From assembly GCF_902635505.1 (NCBI RefSeq), contig NC_045426.1:65195007-65259006 (forward strand): DNA of 64,000 bases, written 5' to 3'. Position numbers and translations under genes: made by a program. Numbering within the stretch: the first letter of the stretch is position 1; every line of letters starts with the position of its first letter. Shown here piece after piece: positions 24,238 through 41,000 of the stretch. This DNA is from Sarcophilus harrisii. Taxonomy: Eukaryota; Chordata; Mammalia; Dasyuromorphia; Dasyuridae. Below the pieces are notes generated by a model. That model did not search any database. It saw nothing but the letters and a program-made list of their open reading frames with translations, and was not told the DNA's origin.

Positions 24238-24400
24238 TGTGTCACAATGGATAGAGTATCAGACCATTAGTCAGGAAGACTCATCTTCCTGAGTTCAAAT
24301 CTGTCCTCAGACACTTACTAGCTCTGAGAAAGTAACTTAATCTTATTTGTTTATGACCATCAATAGACTGGTCACACTGTAAGAATGAATAAATTATGAC
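24238..24400 (+). mobile_element. MAR1/WSINE1-type SINE, head to middle
   Basis: The tRNA-like head GTGTCACAATGGATAGAGTA is followed by CAGGAAGACTCATCTTCCTG, GAGTTCAAATCTGTCCTCAG, ACACTTACTAGCTCTGAG and AAGTAACTTAATC. It starts within a base or so of the RTE end at 24237. Its own 3' part is missing or decayed after about 24350. Confidence 0.75.
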
Positions 24401-27082
24401 AAGGCAAAGGTAAGAGTAGAAATAATGATTCAATTATTATCTTTGCCAGAGTTCAAACCAAAATAAGAATTAGCATGTGTTAACAACTTCTTTGAGATTC
24501 ATACCTCGTTGGGGAATGATGGAGCAACAGCACTAAATTGTGGAACTCTAAAAGCCCAGCCTTAAGACTAGAGGTTATTTTCAAATAGGCAGTATGGAGG
24601 CTGTTAAAGCTAAGTAGCCTAAAATTTATTAATCACAGGTCTGGCCCAGTAACTCAAGTCATTCACAAAAAAATCATTTACTCCCACTATGAAACTGGGT
24701 CAGTTTTATGTGACCCAGAGGGTGGGTACCCTCATGTGAGCAGCAGTAAGGAAAATTTAAATTTAAACTTAAATTGTTTTAGTGAGTCCAAACAGTAAAC
24801 AGGGCACTTGGATTGCATCTTAAAATGTTTTCCTTTGACCATCTCATCCCTTTTGTAAGTGAGTTCCCCTTTGGATTATGAAGATAAGTTATCAAATAAA
24901 GGTCATGTAACTTGAAAAAGGATCACATGAAAAATTAAGAACATAGACTTGAAGGAGCCTTATTCAGATGAGGAACATCTATGACAGTGATGTGGAATGT
25001 AGCCAGTTGGAAAGGTTCACCTTGCCTTGCCAAATGATGCGCTTCTGATTACCTCAGCCTGAACAACTCCCCCCAAACAAGCACAATGGGCCATCATGAA
25101 AAGAGGGCATATTTAAAACCCATTTTGAAGAATACTGAGACAGACCACAGGTTTGCAAACCTGGTTCCAACTGAAGAAGGTAATGTTGCCCTATTTACTC
25201 AGAAAAATCTTCCATAAAAGTGAAGGAAATATCTGAGTCAATGGGAGAAACCAAAGAAATTCATGGTTTTATTATGGATTACAAAGTCCTATTAGATTAG
25301 GTTAAATGGTTAGTAAAAAGTTTCTCAAAATAGGCCTTCAACCTAAGTATCAAATCACCCAAATCTACCTCTTGGATTTCACTTATACTTTACAAAAAAA
25401 AACCTATGCTCTCCATCTCCTTTAACTATAATAGATCAGAGGAAGTTTGGTATAAAATTTGATAATCAACTTAAACCTTAAAACAGGACCATAGATTTGA
25501 GTTCTATGCCTGAACATTCCAGTGGGATAAAATTATGTAATATTAGAGCCATAAGTAGCAATTTTTGGACCTGGAGTTAGAGAGAGAGAGAGAGTATGTG
25601 TGTGTGCGCGTGCACAAGTTTGTGCATGCTCAAATCAAGCTTTATTAATTTACTTGCTGTTTAAATTTCGGCAATGAATGTCCTTGCATCTTCCATGTCC
25701 AATGAAGCTTGATCAGGTATTCCATAGTGCCTGCTTTAGCCACTTTCATGGAAGGTGAAAAAAACTGTTCCCATCCTCCCATTCCATCTTAAGAGGAGTG
25801 GGGGAGAGGGAGTCTTCACATGCTTGGAGAAAACATCCCCTTAACTCATCAAGACCTGGGTCTGCCAATTTTTTTTTAAACCAGGGTGTGGCTATTGTGT
25901 ATACTACAGCTTTTTGGAGCCACAGATGAGAACTGGGTGACAGGTAGACACTAAAGGTGGATAAGGTGGATGAGCAACCCTGAAAAGGACTAAACAAGCC
26001 CTCATAGCATAGTCCTGTCAGAATACTTCAAAACCATGCCTATTTTATGCTAGGTATATAAAGATAATTTTTAATTGTCCTCAATAAACTTACAGGAGGA
26101 AGATGAGTTTAATTTTCAACATGATGAATGCAGATAATGAAGGACTGGAGTGAAGGAGGATTTGAGCCATATAAAAATTTTGAGTCATTATACTGAGCGC
26201 CATTTAGCCTATTAGCGCTTATGAGGATCACCAAAGGAGAAATGGTAGAGGGCCTTATTGGATAGTCAAGATTAGGGTTAGGGGATATGAGAAATACTGA
26301 AAAATTGAGTTTCCACAAAGTGTTGCAAGCTTCAAGGTAGTGTAGGATAGTGAACAATAAGTTTTCAGAATGTGAAAGGGTGAGACTCCACAGAACAGTT
26401 TCTCAGAAGGCTTGAGCAAATGAAGAATTGGGGGAGCTAGGAAGGCATAGATGCATTCAGCCAATCAGAAAGCCTTGTGGTTTTGAGAAAACTACAAATT
26501 TAATAGGCGATACAGCCCCAACTAATTGGGGTCACTGACTTGACCAAATCACTAATGTGCTTGCTTAATAGGCTAACTGAAGATTAAACAACATACTTCA
26601 TAGGAGGAATTTTCTGCCATTTTTGAACTTGGGATGTATGGGGGGAGAGGACATGCATATACATATTTAGAGAGAAACATATAATGACCATATCAGAAAG
26701 ATTGTAATCTGGAAGAGAACGGACCAATAATTTCTCAAGGGAGGGACTGTGACAAACTAGCAAGTATAAAGCTTCTCTCCTTTCTGTGCTCAGGGCACCC
26801 TCTGCCAAAGAGGAGTAGAGTCTGTTTCTGGTCAGAAATGTTACAATAATTCCTTAAGTTTTCTTTAATAAATTTTCCTCCATATCTGATTTTCAGTGTC
26901 AGGAATGTGTTTCTAATAGAGACATAGCTCCATGATGATTTTTAACAAGGGAGACTGAGAAGCAGCAGGTATGTAGAGAAGAAAACTAGGAGCCAATGTC
27001 TTGAAAGTTGAGAATGTACATGAGAATAAGTTAAAAGCTGCATATATCAAGAATGAGAACTGAGAAAAATCCATTTATCAAT
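24401..27082. other. Long stretch without a recognisable gene
   Basis: The sequence is mixed. A (GA)n-(GT)n microsatellite sits at about 25577-25612. Short open frames on the minus strand (25746-25997, 26109-26464, 26584-26808) have no familiar motifs. About 26285-26330 shares a decayed phrase with 49306-49350, which may mark an unnamed dispersed repeat. Confidence 0.5.
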
Positions 27083-27383
27083 TAATATTTGCTGTTCAGT
27101 TTCCATCAGGAAAAGGAATCAGTCAGCAAGTAGTCTATTCTTTTCTTCTCCCAGCATGTATGGTTTCCCCCATCCTTTCTTCAGACATCTCCCTCCTTTT
27201 CCCTGATCCTGGCTGGATAGACATCCCATTCCATTCCACCCCCTGGATCCTCAGGTCCACTCCCCAATTTTTAAGGGGATACCATTTTTGGTATTCTTCC
27301 TTGGTTAGCCCACTTCTGGAGCACTGCTCAGTTCTGAGCACTAATTTGATAAGGGAAGATATCAAAGAAAAGGATAACTAGGA
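27083..27383 (+). repeat. Local duplication, copy A
   Basis: Shares long matches with 28777-28990: TAATATTTGCTGTTCAGTTT, CATCAGGAAAAGG, AGTCAGCAAGTAGTC, CCATTCCATTCCACCCCCTG, TTTTTAAGGGGA, CTCAGTTCTGAGCA, TAATTTGATAAGGGAAG. Copy A is longer by three blocks (around 27157-27197, 27210-27224 and 27290-27320). Its last 80 nt match L3/CR1, which continues to 27745. Confidence 0.85.
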
Positions 27384-27745
27384 TGGTAAAGATTGCCTTG
27401 ATTGCTTTGTGGCCTTGTCACATCAGATCAGTTCAAACAAATCAATGTGAAGTTTCAGAGGCTAGAAATCTGATTGCTGTCTTTAAGTATTTAAAGGCAA
27501 AGAGGAATTTTTTGTTTTTGTTTTTTTGGTCCAGAAAGCACAAATAGGATCCACAGATAGAAGTCATGGAGGTAAATTGAGGATTGATGTAGAAAACTTC
27601 CAATAATTCAGATAAACATTCAGAAATAGAATGAGCTGTCTTACAACTTCCCTTGTGGCCCCTCTGTCCCAATGATGAATTCCTCTTGGTTTCCACTTTG
27701 GGGAAAGATCAGGCAAGGCCTTTATACTTGTCCTTGATACTTGTT
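27300..27745 (+). mobile_element. L3/CR1 LINE fragment
   Basis: L3 phrases in order: CTGGAGCACTGCTCAGTTCT, GATAACTAGGATGGTAAAG, GATTGCTGTCTTTAAGTATT, CCAGAAAGCACAAATAGGAT, a TAGAAGTCATGGAGG block, and AATAGAATGAGCTGTCTTAC. It is strongly decayed. Confidence 0.65.
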
Positions 27746-28408
27746 CTGGCTCTGCTTCTAGTTCTCTGGATTTTGCTACCACACCCCCTTTAATATGTTA
27801 TCTTACTCCATTAGAATCTTAAAGAGCCTTGAAAGCACTGACTTTTTGTTTGTATTAGTATTTAATAAATGCTGTTGTATGACTTGTGGTTTTCCCCTTC
27901 ACGGATGACAGCAGATATGTTATCGTGAAGATTCCTTTTGCATATTAGGTAAATTAGAAATCTCTTCCAACTGTGATTTTATAACCTGGCAGGTTCAACC
28001 CCTTTCTGTGATTACCTCTATTTGTTTTTAGCATTTTATCCTGTGGTTGGCATATTTTAGGCATTTCCTCGACAATTCTGGGTCTCTGTTACCCCCTTTC
28101 AGCTCTAAAATCTATTACTGAGTTCTCATGAATTTTGGTGAGACCAATACTGTGTGCAATAACTGCGTGTCTTAATTCTCCAATTTATCTTGTACGTATT
28201 GAATATAGCTGTTTTTATGTGTGTGGAATGGGTGCTAGTCCCCCCTCCCCCCTTTCCCAAATGAACTAATCAAAGACATCTTCCGGTACAAAGAGAAAGC
28301 ATTTATTTAGTCCCTGCAGGGAGAGGTGCAGACATATAACTGGCAGCCATCCCAATTCCCACCATGAGCTCCTGGAATCTGTCCAGCTTCTGCCTTGTCC
28401 AGCATTTA
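27746..28408. other. No gene recognised
   Basis: Mixed sequence. There is a C-rich run near 28240 and a GCATTTATTTAGTCCCTGCA phrase near 28298. I could not place either in a known element. Confidence 0.45.
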
Positions 28409-28638
28409 TTTATTTATTTTTCTCTAGAATGAATTCTCTCTTTTTTTTAATTTTTTAAATTTAATAGCCTTTTATTTACAGGTTATATGCATGGGTAACT
28501 TTACAGCATTAACAATTGCCAAACCTCTTGTTCCAATTTTTCACCTCTTACCCCCCCTCCCCCTCCCCCAGATGGCAGGATGACCAGTAGATGTTAAATA
28601 TATTAAAATATAAATTAGATACACAATAAGTATACATG
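28409..28638 (-). mobile_element. Short LINE-1 3' end with TSD and possible 3' transduction
   Basis: An antisense L1 3' UTR (28460-28638: GCCTTTTATTTACAGG, TTTACAGCATTAACAATTGC, CAAACCTCTTGTTCC, C-rich block, GATGGCAGGATGACCAGTAG) is flanked by 15-bp repeats with one difference (CTTGTCCAGCATTTA at 28394-28408 and CTTGTCCAGGATTTA at 28639-28653). Between the left repeat and the L1 poly(T) lie about 35 extra bases that include, in sense, AATAAATAAA. That could be transduced 3' flank. The related copy at 30790 lacks this extra segment. Confidence 0.75.
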
Positions 28639-28776
28639 CTTGTCCAGGATTTAAAAAGCAAAAGACCAGAGCTTTTTCATTGGATTGACTAAAAGGACTT
28701 TTCTTAGATGGATTAAAAGACCATAACCATCCTTGGCCAATGTTGTCTGCTTCCTGGGGGTCACGTGGACTTCCTC

Positions 28777-28990
28777 TAATATTTGCTGTTCAGTTTCCAT
28801 CAGGAAAAGGGACCAGTCAGCAAGTAGTCCATCCTTTTCCTCTCCTCCTTTTCCCCGATCCCATTCCATTCCACCCCCTGGGTCCTCAGGTCCGCTCCCC
28901 TCTTTTTAAGGGGACACCGTTTCTGGAGACGGCTCAGTTCTGAGCATTAATTTGATAAGGGAAGGTATCAGAGAAAAGGATAACGAGGAT
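28777..28990 (+). repeat. Local duplication, copy B
   Basis: Copy B of the segment at 27083-27383, about 1.7 kb away and in the same orientation. It lacks three blocks present in copy A but keeps high similarity elsewhere. It lies about 0.9 kb upstream of the SEC61G first exon and ends at the border of the CpG island. Confidence 0.85.
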
Positions 28991-29049
28991 CACTTCCTCT
29001 GGATCTAAGGACTTCCGGCAACCCAGGGTTCAAGACTAGGGCACAGGGA

Positions 29050-29057
29050 TCACGTGA
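29050..29057. promoter_or_regulatory. Palindromic E-box TCACGTGA upstream of SEC61G
   Basis: TCACGTGA sits inside the longer palindrome GATCACGTGATC, and a CCAAT motif follows at 29074-29078. Another E-box, GTCACGTG, lies at 28760-28767. Such sites suit USF or MiT/TFE factors. They are about 0.9-1.2 kb upstream of exon 1, so a role in this gene is only possible. Confidence 0.35.
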
Positions 29058-29247
29058 TCTAAGAAAACGTCATCCAATCAGCGCCACTCTCCTGTCGTTT
29101 CCTCTCCATTAGACTGTGAATTCCTAAAAACAGGGACTACTTTTCCCGCTTTCATTTCCGCACGCCTTTAGCCCCCGAGGAGGGCGAAATCATGGTTTTT
29201 CTCCCGGTCCCGTCAGGCCAGGCGGGGACCGGGACGCTCCTCTTCCT

Positions 29248-29299
29248 TTGGGGCGGCGCGGGGGGGAGGGGTCTGCGACGGGGGGGGTGGGGGTGGGGC
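29248..29299 (+). promoter_or_regulatory. G-run cluster, possible G-quadruplex
   Basis: Several runs of four or more G occur within about 50 nt on the + strand (GGGG at 29250, a run of seven at about 29260, then GGGG, a run of eight and further GGGG). This satisfies the usual four-tract pattern for quadruplex formation. It lies about 650 nt upstream of the inferred SEC61G start. A function is not shown. Confidence 0.5.
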
Positions 29300-29794
29300 A
29301 CTTTCCCTCCTAAGCCTGTTTTATTACATACAAAATGAGAGTATTATGCTCGGTAATTACCGGGAGAACGTTTCAGATTCCAAAGGACGGCCTTGAGAAT
29401 TCAGGCACCGCGGCTGATGCTCCAGGGCGGACGTTCGCCCTCCAGGTAGGTACTGGAGACGTCCTCAGCTTTATCATCTGGAGAATGGGTAGAGAGAAAA
29501 GAAAGTTCTAGGCTACCGCGGCGGCGGCGGCGGCGCTCCCTTTCCGGATCCCGGCTACACGCAGGGAGCTTCCTTTAAAGGCGCAGCAGGAAAACGGGAG
29601 TGGTGCGAAACCCCGCGAGATTCAAATTCTGGAAGTCTGTACTGGCGCCGGGAGCAAGAACGGAAGCTGCCGAGAAACAGACTTCAAGGAAGTGAGGCGG
29701 AGAAAGGAAACAATTCTGACTGCCTGACGGGAACTAGGCGGGTCCGAGCAGTTGCTAGAACAACCAGACGCCAACAACTGGCTCGGCCAGCTGA

Positions 29795-29930
29795 AACTTC
29801 CGGGAAGCTGCGTGGCAGGCGTGCGTTCTGCGCCTGCGCAAGTCTGCCGGTGGAGCCGTGTTCCTGTTGGGAGGGCGGGGAGATGGCTGACAGCTTCCGG
29901 TTCCGCCTCGGCTAGTCAGCTTTCCTTCGA
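29795..29930 (+). promoter_or_regulatory. SEC61G: SEC61G core promoter motifs (ETS, NRF1-like, YY1-like, initiator)
   Basis: No TATA box is evident. Visible motifs in order: ETS-type ACTTCCGG at about 29797-29804; an NRF1-like TGCGCCTGCGCA at 29829-29840; a GC box (GGGCGGGG) at about 29873-29880; a YY1-like GATGGC at 29882-29887; a second ETS-type CTTCCGG at 29894-29900; and a pyrimidine initiator at 29919-29926. This set is typical of constitutively expressed CpG-island genes. Factor binding is inferred from motif shape only. Confidence 0.6.
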
Positions 29931-29971
29931 GTGGTTACGTGTCCTTTGGTTCTGGAGCATCGGTTGTGCAG
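29920..29971 (+). other. SEC61G: SEC61G non-coding exon 1 (5' UTR)
   Basis: A consensus 5' splice site, CAG|GTGAGG, follows position 29971 within the CpG island. The next downstream acceptor with a good polypyrimidine context is at 32827, just 6 nt before the SEC61G ATG, so exon 1 is wholly untranslated, as in other mammals. A pyrimidine-rich initiator-like CTTTCCTT starts at 29920, so the 5' end is set there as an estimate. Transcript data would be needed to fix it. Confidence 0.65.
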
Positions 29972-30789
29972 GTGAGGGGTCCCTCCGAAACCCGCGCGCC
30001 CGTGGTGTTTTGTGACGCACGTTGGGCCCAAGGGCCACGGCCGCGAGCCACCGGTTCTGTCAGAGACCGCAGCTCGCGGCAGTGCGGTAGACGGGGACTC
30101 TGCGTCCCGGGCCCGGCCCGGCCTCCATCTCCGCCTGCGCCTCCCGGCTGGGGCCGGGCGCTGCCGAGACCACGAGCAAGGGGGCAGGAGGCTTCGGCCT
30201 CTCCGGGCGGTCGCGCTGGCAGGACTGCCCAATGTGGCGGCGAAGGGCCCGCTCCGCGCCGCCCTGCGGCCGGGAGGGCGAGGGCGGCCACCGGCGGGCT
30301 GCACTGCTGCCGGGCTGGGGGCTCCGGGCCCAGGCCTGGGTCGCCGCTCTCTCGGTCTCCTCCGTGGCGTCCCTGTGTGGAGTGGGCCTTCCCTGGGGCC
30401 TTTCGTCTCCCGCCACGGTACAGCCGTGGGGTGACTGGCTGCCAGCTGTCCCTGCCCTGGGCATGGGGGGGGGGGCGGTGGAGTGGGGCTCCTCCGGGTG
30501 GGGGTCCCAGTAAGGGCCGGGAGGGGTTCACTAGTGCTGGGGCACCCACCGCAGAGGTTAGAGCCTATCCTCGTCCCGCCGAGGCTCAGCTTGATCGGGC
30601 GGGGGTCCCGCCTGACACTCGCCTTCTTTCATAGGGGCTTCTCTGAAAAGGCTGGTCCCCCGCTTCATCGGCACGACATTGAACCCAGTATTTTACTTAA
30701 GACATTGTCGGTCAGACAGAGTTGTATTTCTTTATTGATATCTCTTAGGACTGGGATTCCCAAAATTCAATTCATTTCAACAAGCATTT

Positions 30790-30935
30790 TTTTTTTTTTT
30801 TTATTTAATAGCCTTTTATTTACAGGATATATACATGGGTAACTTTACAGCATTAACAATTGCCAAACCTCTTGTTCCAATTTTTCACCTCTTACCCCCC
30901 CACCCCCTCCCCTAAATGGCAGGATGACCAGTAGA
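30790..30935 (-). mobile_element. Short LINE-1 3' end in SEC61G intron 1, with TSD
   Basis: A poly(T) then the antisense L1 3' UTR (ATAGCCTTTTATTTACAGG, TTTACAGCATTAACAATTGC, CAAACCTCTTGTTCC, GGCAGGATGACCAGTAGA) is flanked by perfect 14-bp direct repeats TTCAACAAGCATTT at 30776-30789 and 30936-30949. About 146 bp in all, severely 5'-truncated, opposite to the gene. The intact TSD and poly(A) suggest it is among the younger insertions here. Confidence 0.92.
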
Positions 30936-30949
30936 TTCAACAAGCATTT

Positions 30950-37856
<6,907 letters not shown>

Positions 37857-37866
<10 letters not shown>

Positions 37867-38020
37867 ATACTTCTGGAAGACATTGCTGCTTCAAGCTTGA
37901 TGGACAAGTTTGGGGTTGGGAAGGTGTTGGCTTTGTTCATTTAGTAAAAATTTTGTCTTATGTGGTTTACCTTCGTGGTATTTTCAATGTTTGCATTAAA
38001 ATAACTTTTGCAAAAATCTG
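37857..38020 (+). other. SEC61G: SEC61G exon 4: last codons and 3' UTR
   Basis: The acceptor TTTTTTGTCTTGCAG precedes 37857. Ten coding bases complete Val and add Gly-Gly and TGA (37864-37866). The 3' UTR follows. The end is set about 20 nt after an ATTAAA at 37995-38000 and is therefore approximate. Confidence 0.85.
37995..38000 (+). promoter_or_regulatory. SEC61G: Probable SEC61G poly(A) signal ATTAAA
   Basis: ATTAAA lies about 130 nt after the stop codon, and a GT-rich stretch (about 38033-38055, TGAGTGTTTGTTTAG) follows at the right spacing for a downstream element. This fits the short 3' UTR known for SEC61G. A canonical AATAAA at 38271-38276, followed by GTTTGTGTT, is a possible alternative site. 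Confidence 0.6.
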
Positions 38021-41000
38021 AACTTCCCCCATAATTGAGTGTTTGTTTAGCTGACCTTCCTTATCGGTTAAAAAGTAATTGGTTGTCATAATTGCCATAC
38101 TTTTTCTTAACCTAGAGGAAGACAGGTATCCTAATTTTCTGTCAGATTTCCATTTCAGTTATAAGGAAAAATGTAGAAGAATGAAATGTTTGAACTACTG
38201 TGGATAGAAGATACGAGAGAAAGCTACTTGTAATGAAATGAAGTTAAACTAGTGACGGTTAGCCAACTTTAATAAAAGTTTGTGTTCCGCAAGAAACAAC
38301 TCAAGTAGCAAATTGTAATAGATAAATCAATGACCAGTCCTCTAGGTAGACTGGTGAGATCATTGTGACTGCTTTTATTTTTAAAAAAAATCACTGACAT
38401 GATTGATACAGCATATTTTCCATAAATTTTTCCCTTTATGTTAAAGGGTTCACTTTTCCTTTTAAAATGTATTATCATAATTTCCTATACAATATTTTAA
38501 TTATCAGATTTACTATTGAATTTCTTGAGGTTTTTAAAGATTAGTGAATTTAGGAAGTAAACTGCAGTTACAGGCTTAAGTCTTCTTATTAATTAGTATT
38601 TATTATTCAGTCAATTTTTTTCAGAAATTATATTTTAAAAATGAAAATCCTCTGAGATGCTTGAGGAATGACCTTGGTCAGCCAAACTTTTGTAAAAGTT
38701 TACTTTGTTGAAAACTTAGGGAACCACATTTAAAAAAAAAAAATTCTTTATAAAATGTATTACCTGGCACTGAACATGATTAAGCCATTCTTCAACTCAA
38801 GGTCAACTTTATGATCATCCATTTTTGTAATGTGTCAAAACATAGTGATGGATACCCATTCCTGTGGGTGAGCTACTTGGCTTTTGTGTTAAGGGGGCTT
38901 CAGACTGAACTGCTGTTTGTATTGATGTCTAGTTTTAAAAAATGTTTTTGCCTACTTATAACATAGCTTTTAATATTCCATTTTACCCATCACTTTTTTC
39001 CTATCCCCCATCAAATTTCCTATTTCCCAACCTTCACTTTTGGGTTTGCAAAGCTCATAGTTACACAAACTGCTTTGAATTAGGATGAAAACTTGAGGCA
39101 CTCTGAAACATCAATTGTATTTTGCTACTCAGGCCTTTTTGCTTTGTTCTGGATCTAGAAAAGTTTTCCAGATTAAGGGAGTTTGCCATATCACAAAGAT
39201 CCAGATAGGTAAAATGTTACCATACCTACTTTATGCATATAAAATTTTATCCATTTTAAGAGCTGCTATGATTAAAGAAGTTTTCATACCTCGCCAGCCT
39301 AGTCTTTGAACTCTGGATTAATATCATCTGGCACTGAGTTTGTACTTATTATCCTCAGTAAATTTTAGAACCTACCAGAGCTTAACTTTCATGGGATGAT
39401 TAGTTAACATTTTGAGTAAAATTATGTGGATGAAAATATTTACTGTTATAATGTAATTAGCTTCCATTTACTTTCCTATCAAGTTTCAGAAGATATCTAT
39501 ATGCCCTTGCAGGTATTAAATCTTCTGTGTTTTCAATTTTTTATTAATATTTTATTTCCAAAGACCTAAGTATCTAATGTGTGTGCACTAAACAAAATGA
39601 GTGCTCAAGTGCTCTCACCTAAAATATATTGATGATTATCTGCTACAAAAAATAATCTTGATACCTCCATTCTGCTAGGAGTGGAGACCATTTTGTTTTT
39701 CTATTTGGACTACCACATAGAAAGTAATCAATGACTAAAAAAAGGAAACAACTTTTTAAAAATAGATTTTAAAAAGTAGATTTAGAGTAAAGTGCTCTCT
39801 TGCCTGAGTTACTTATGGACCCAGGCCTGATTTCACTGTTGATAAGTATGGAAGCTACAGTTTCCGATTTGGGCTGATTCATGCCTCCTGATGTTGCCAA
39901 ATTTTCCCTTCCCTTCTCTTTTTCCCTATAGGCTCACTATATCGAGTCAGACTTAGTGTAGATCCCTAATTGCCGTTAGCCTTATTGCAATTCAACTCTT
40001 GAATTAAATGATCCGCCATTATCCATCTCTGCCAGGACCTACTCTACTCTGCTTAGCAAATGTTTTTTGTTTTGACAGATATTTGGCTTTTAAAATAAGA
40101 AATGGCATAAAGCTGATCTATACAAGGAGTAAAACAATTAAATTGATATTGTAACATAAAAATTAAGGAGAAGGATGTGGTAGAGAAGAAAAGATGCAGT
40201 AGGGAAAGACAAATTTTACCACATTGGGTATATCAAAGGAATCTGCATTGTTTATATTTATGTGCATCAGAAAAAATTAACCTTTTTTTACTCGAGGGGA
40301 AAATGTTTTTCTTTGTCAAAAAGAATATCCATAAACAGAGGGGCATGGGGTGGCATAGGATGGAAAGATTGTCAGTTGGATATGGAGTTATATCCCTTCA
40401 TTATTATTATACTTCTTAACTCTCCCAGTAGACACAAAAAACAAGTAAGGTGAATAGAAGTTAAAGCACTTAAGCAATTTTTTGAGTATTTTATCTAGCC
40501 CAGGAGAAGAGCGCTCTGTACTCTACCACTTAGTCTTGCCTTGCTCTTCACAAAGAATTAAGATGATAAATGTGATTTAAAAAAAAAATTCATTTTCATA
40601 ATTCAGTAAGGTGATCTTTTTAGTAGTGTAGATTTAGAAATAATAAGTTTTATATAATTATTACCATGAATTTATCATTTTTTATTAAGATAGATTGTCC
40701 ATTACAAGGACTTTGTGTTTAATCAAGTGTGAAATGCTTTAGCCCTTGCCTTATACTATTTTTTTTTAATGTGCACAACATTTTACAGATTATCAGCATT
40801 TGATATATGGAATTTCAAAATGGAGGACTTGGCACACATGAATCCACAAACTTAGGCCCACAAAGTAGGATGGTTTCTATAAACAAAGAAGATTGATTAC
40901 TGTTCCTGAGTAGAATTATGTAACTAATAGTTAAATAAAGTCAGGATCAGGAGTCTGAGACATCCACTTTCATGGCAAAAAAACCCCAAAACTATAATAA

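Larger units (their letters stand above)
29150..30680. promoter_or_regulatory. SEC61G: CpG island over the SEC61G promoter and first exon
   Basis: Base composition changes abruptly from AT-rich flanks to GC-rich, CpG-dense sequence with many CG, GCGC and GGCGGG words. It includes a (CGG) run at 29517-29535 and ends near the L1 insertion at 30790. Long overlapping open frames on both strands here are a product of GC richness and are not taken as genes. The island spans upstream DNA, exon 1 and the start of intron 1, the usual layout of a housekeeping promoter. Confidence 0.9.

Noticed and set aside
24238-24310. Possible functional tRNA gene
   Set aside because: The tRNA-like head belongs to a MAR1-type SINE, with an altered A box and no full cloverleaf.
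29912-30634. Long overlapping open frames (up to 231 codons) on both strands in the CpG island
   Set aside because: They arise from GC-rich, stop-poor sequence, occur in several frames at once, show Pro/Arg/Gly/Ala bias and have no known domain. The region is promoter, exon 1 and intron of SEC61G.
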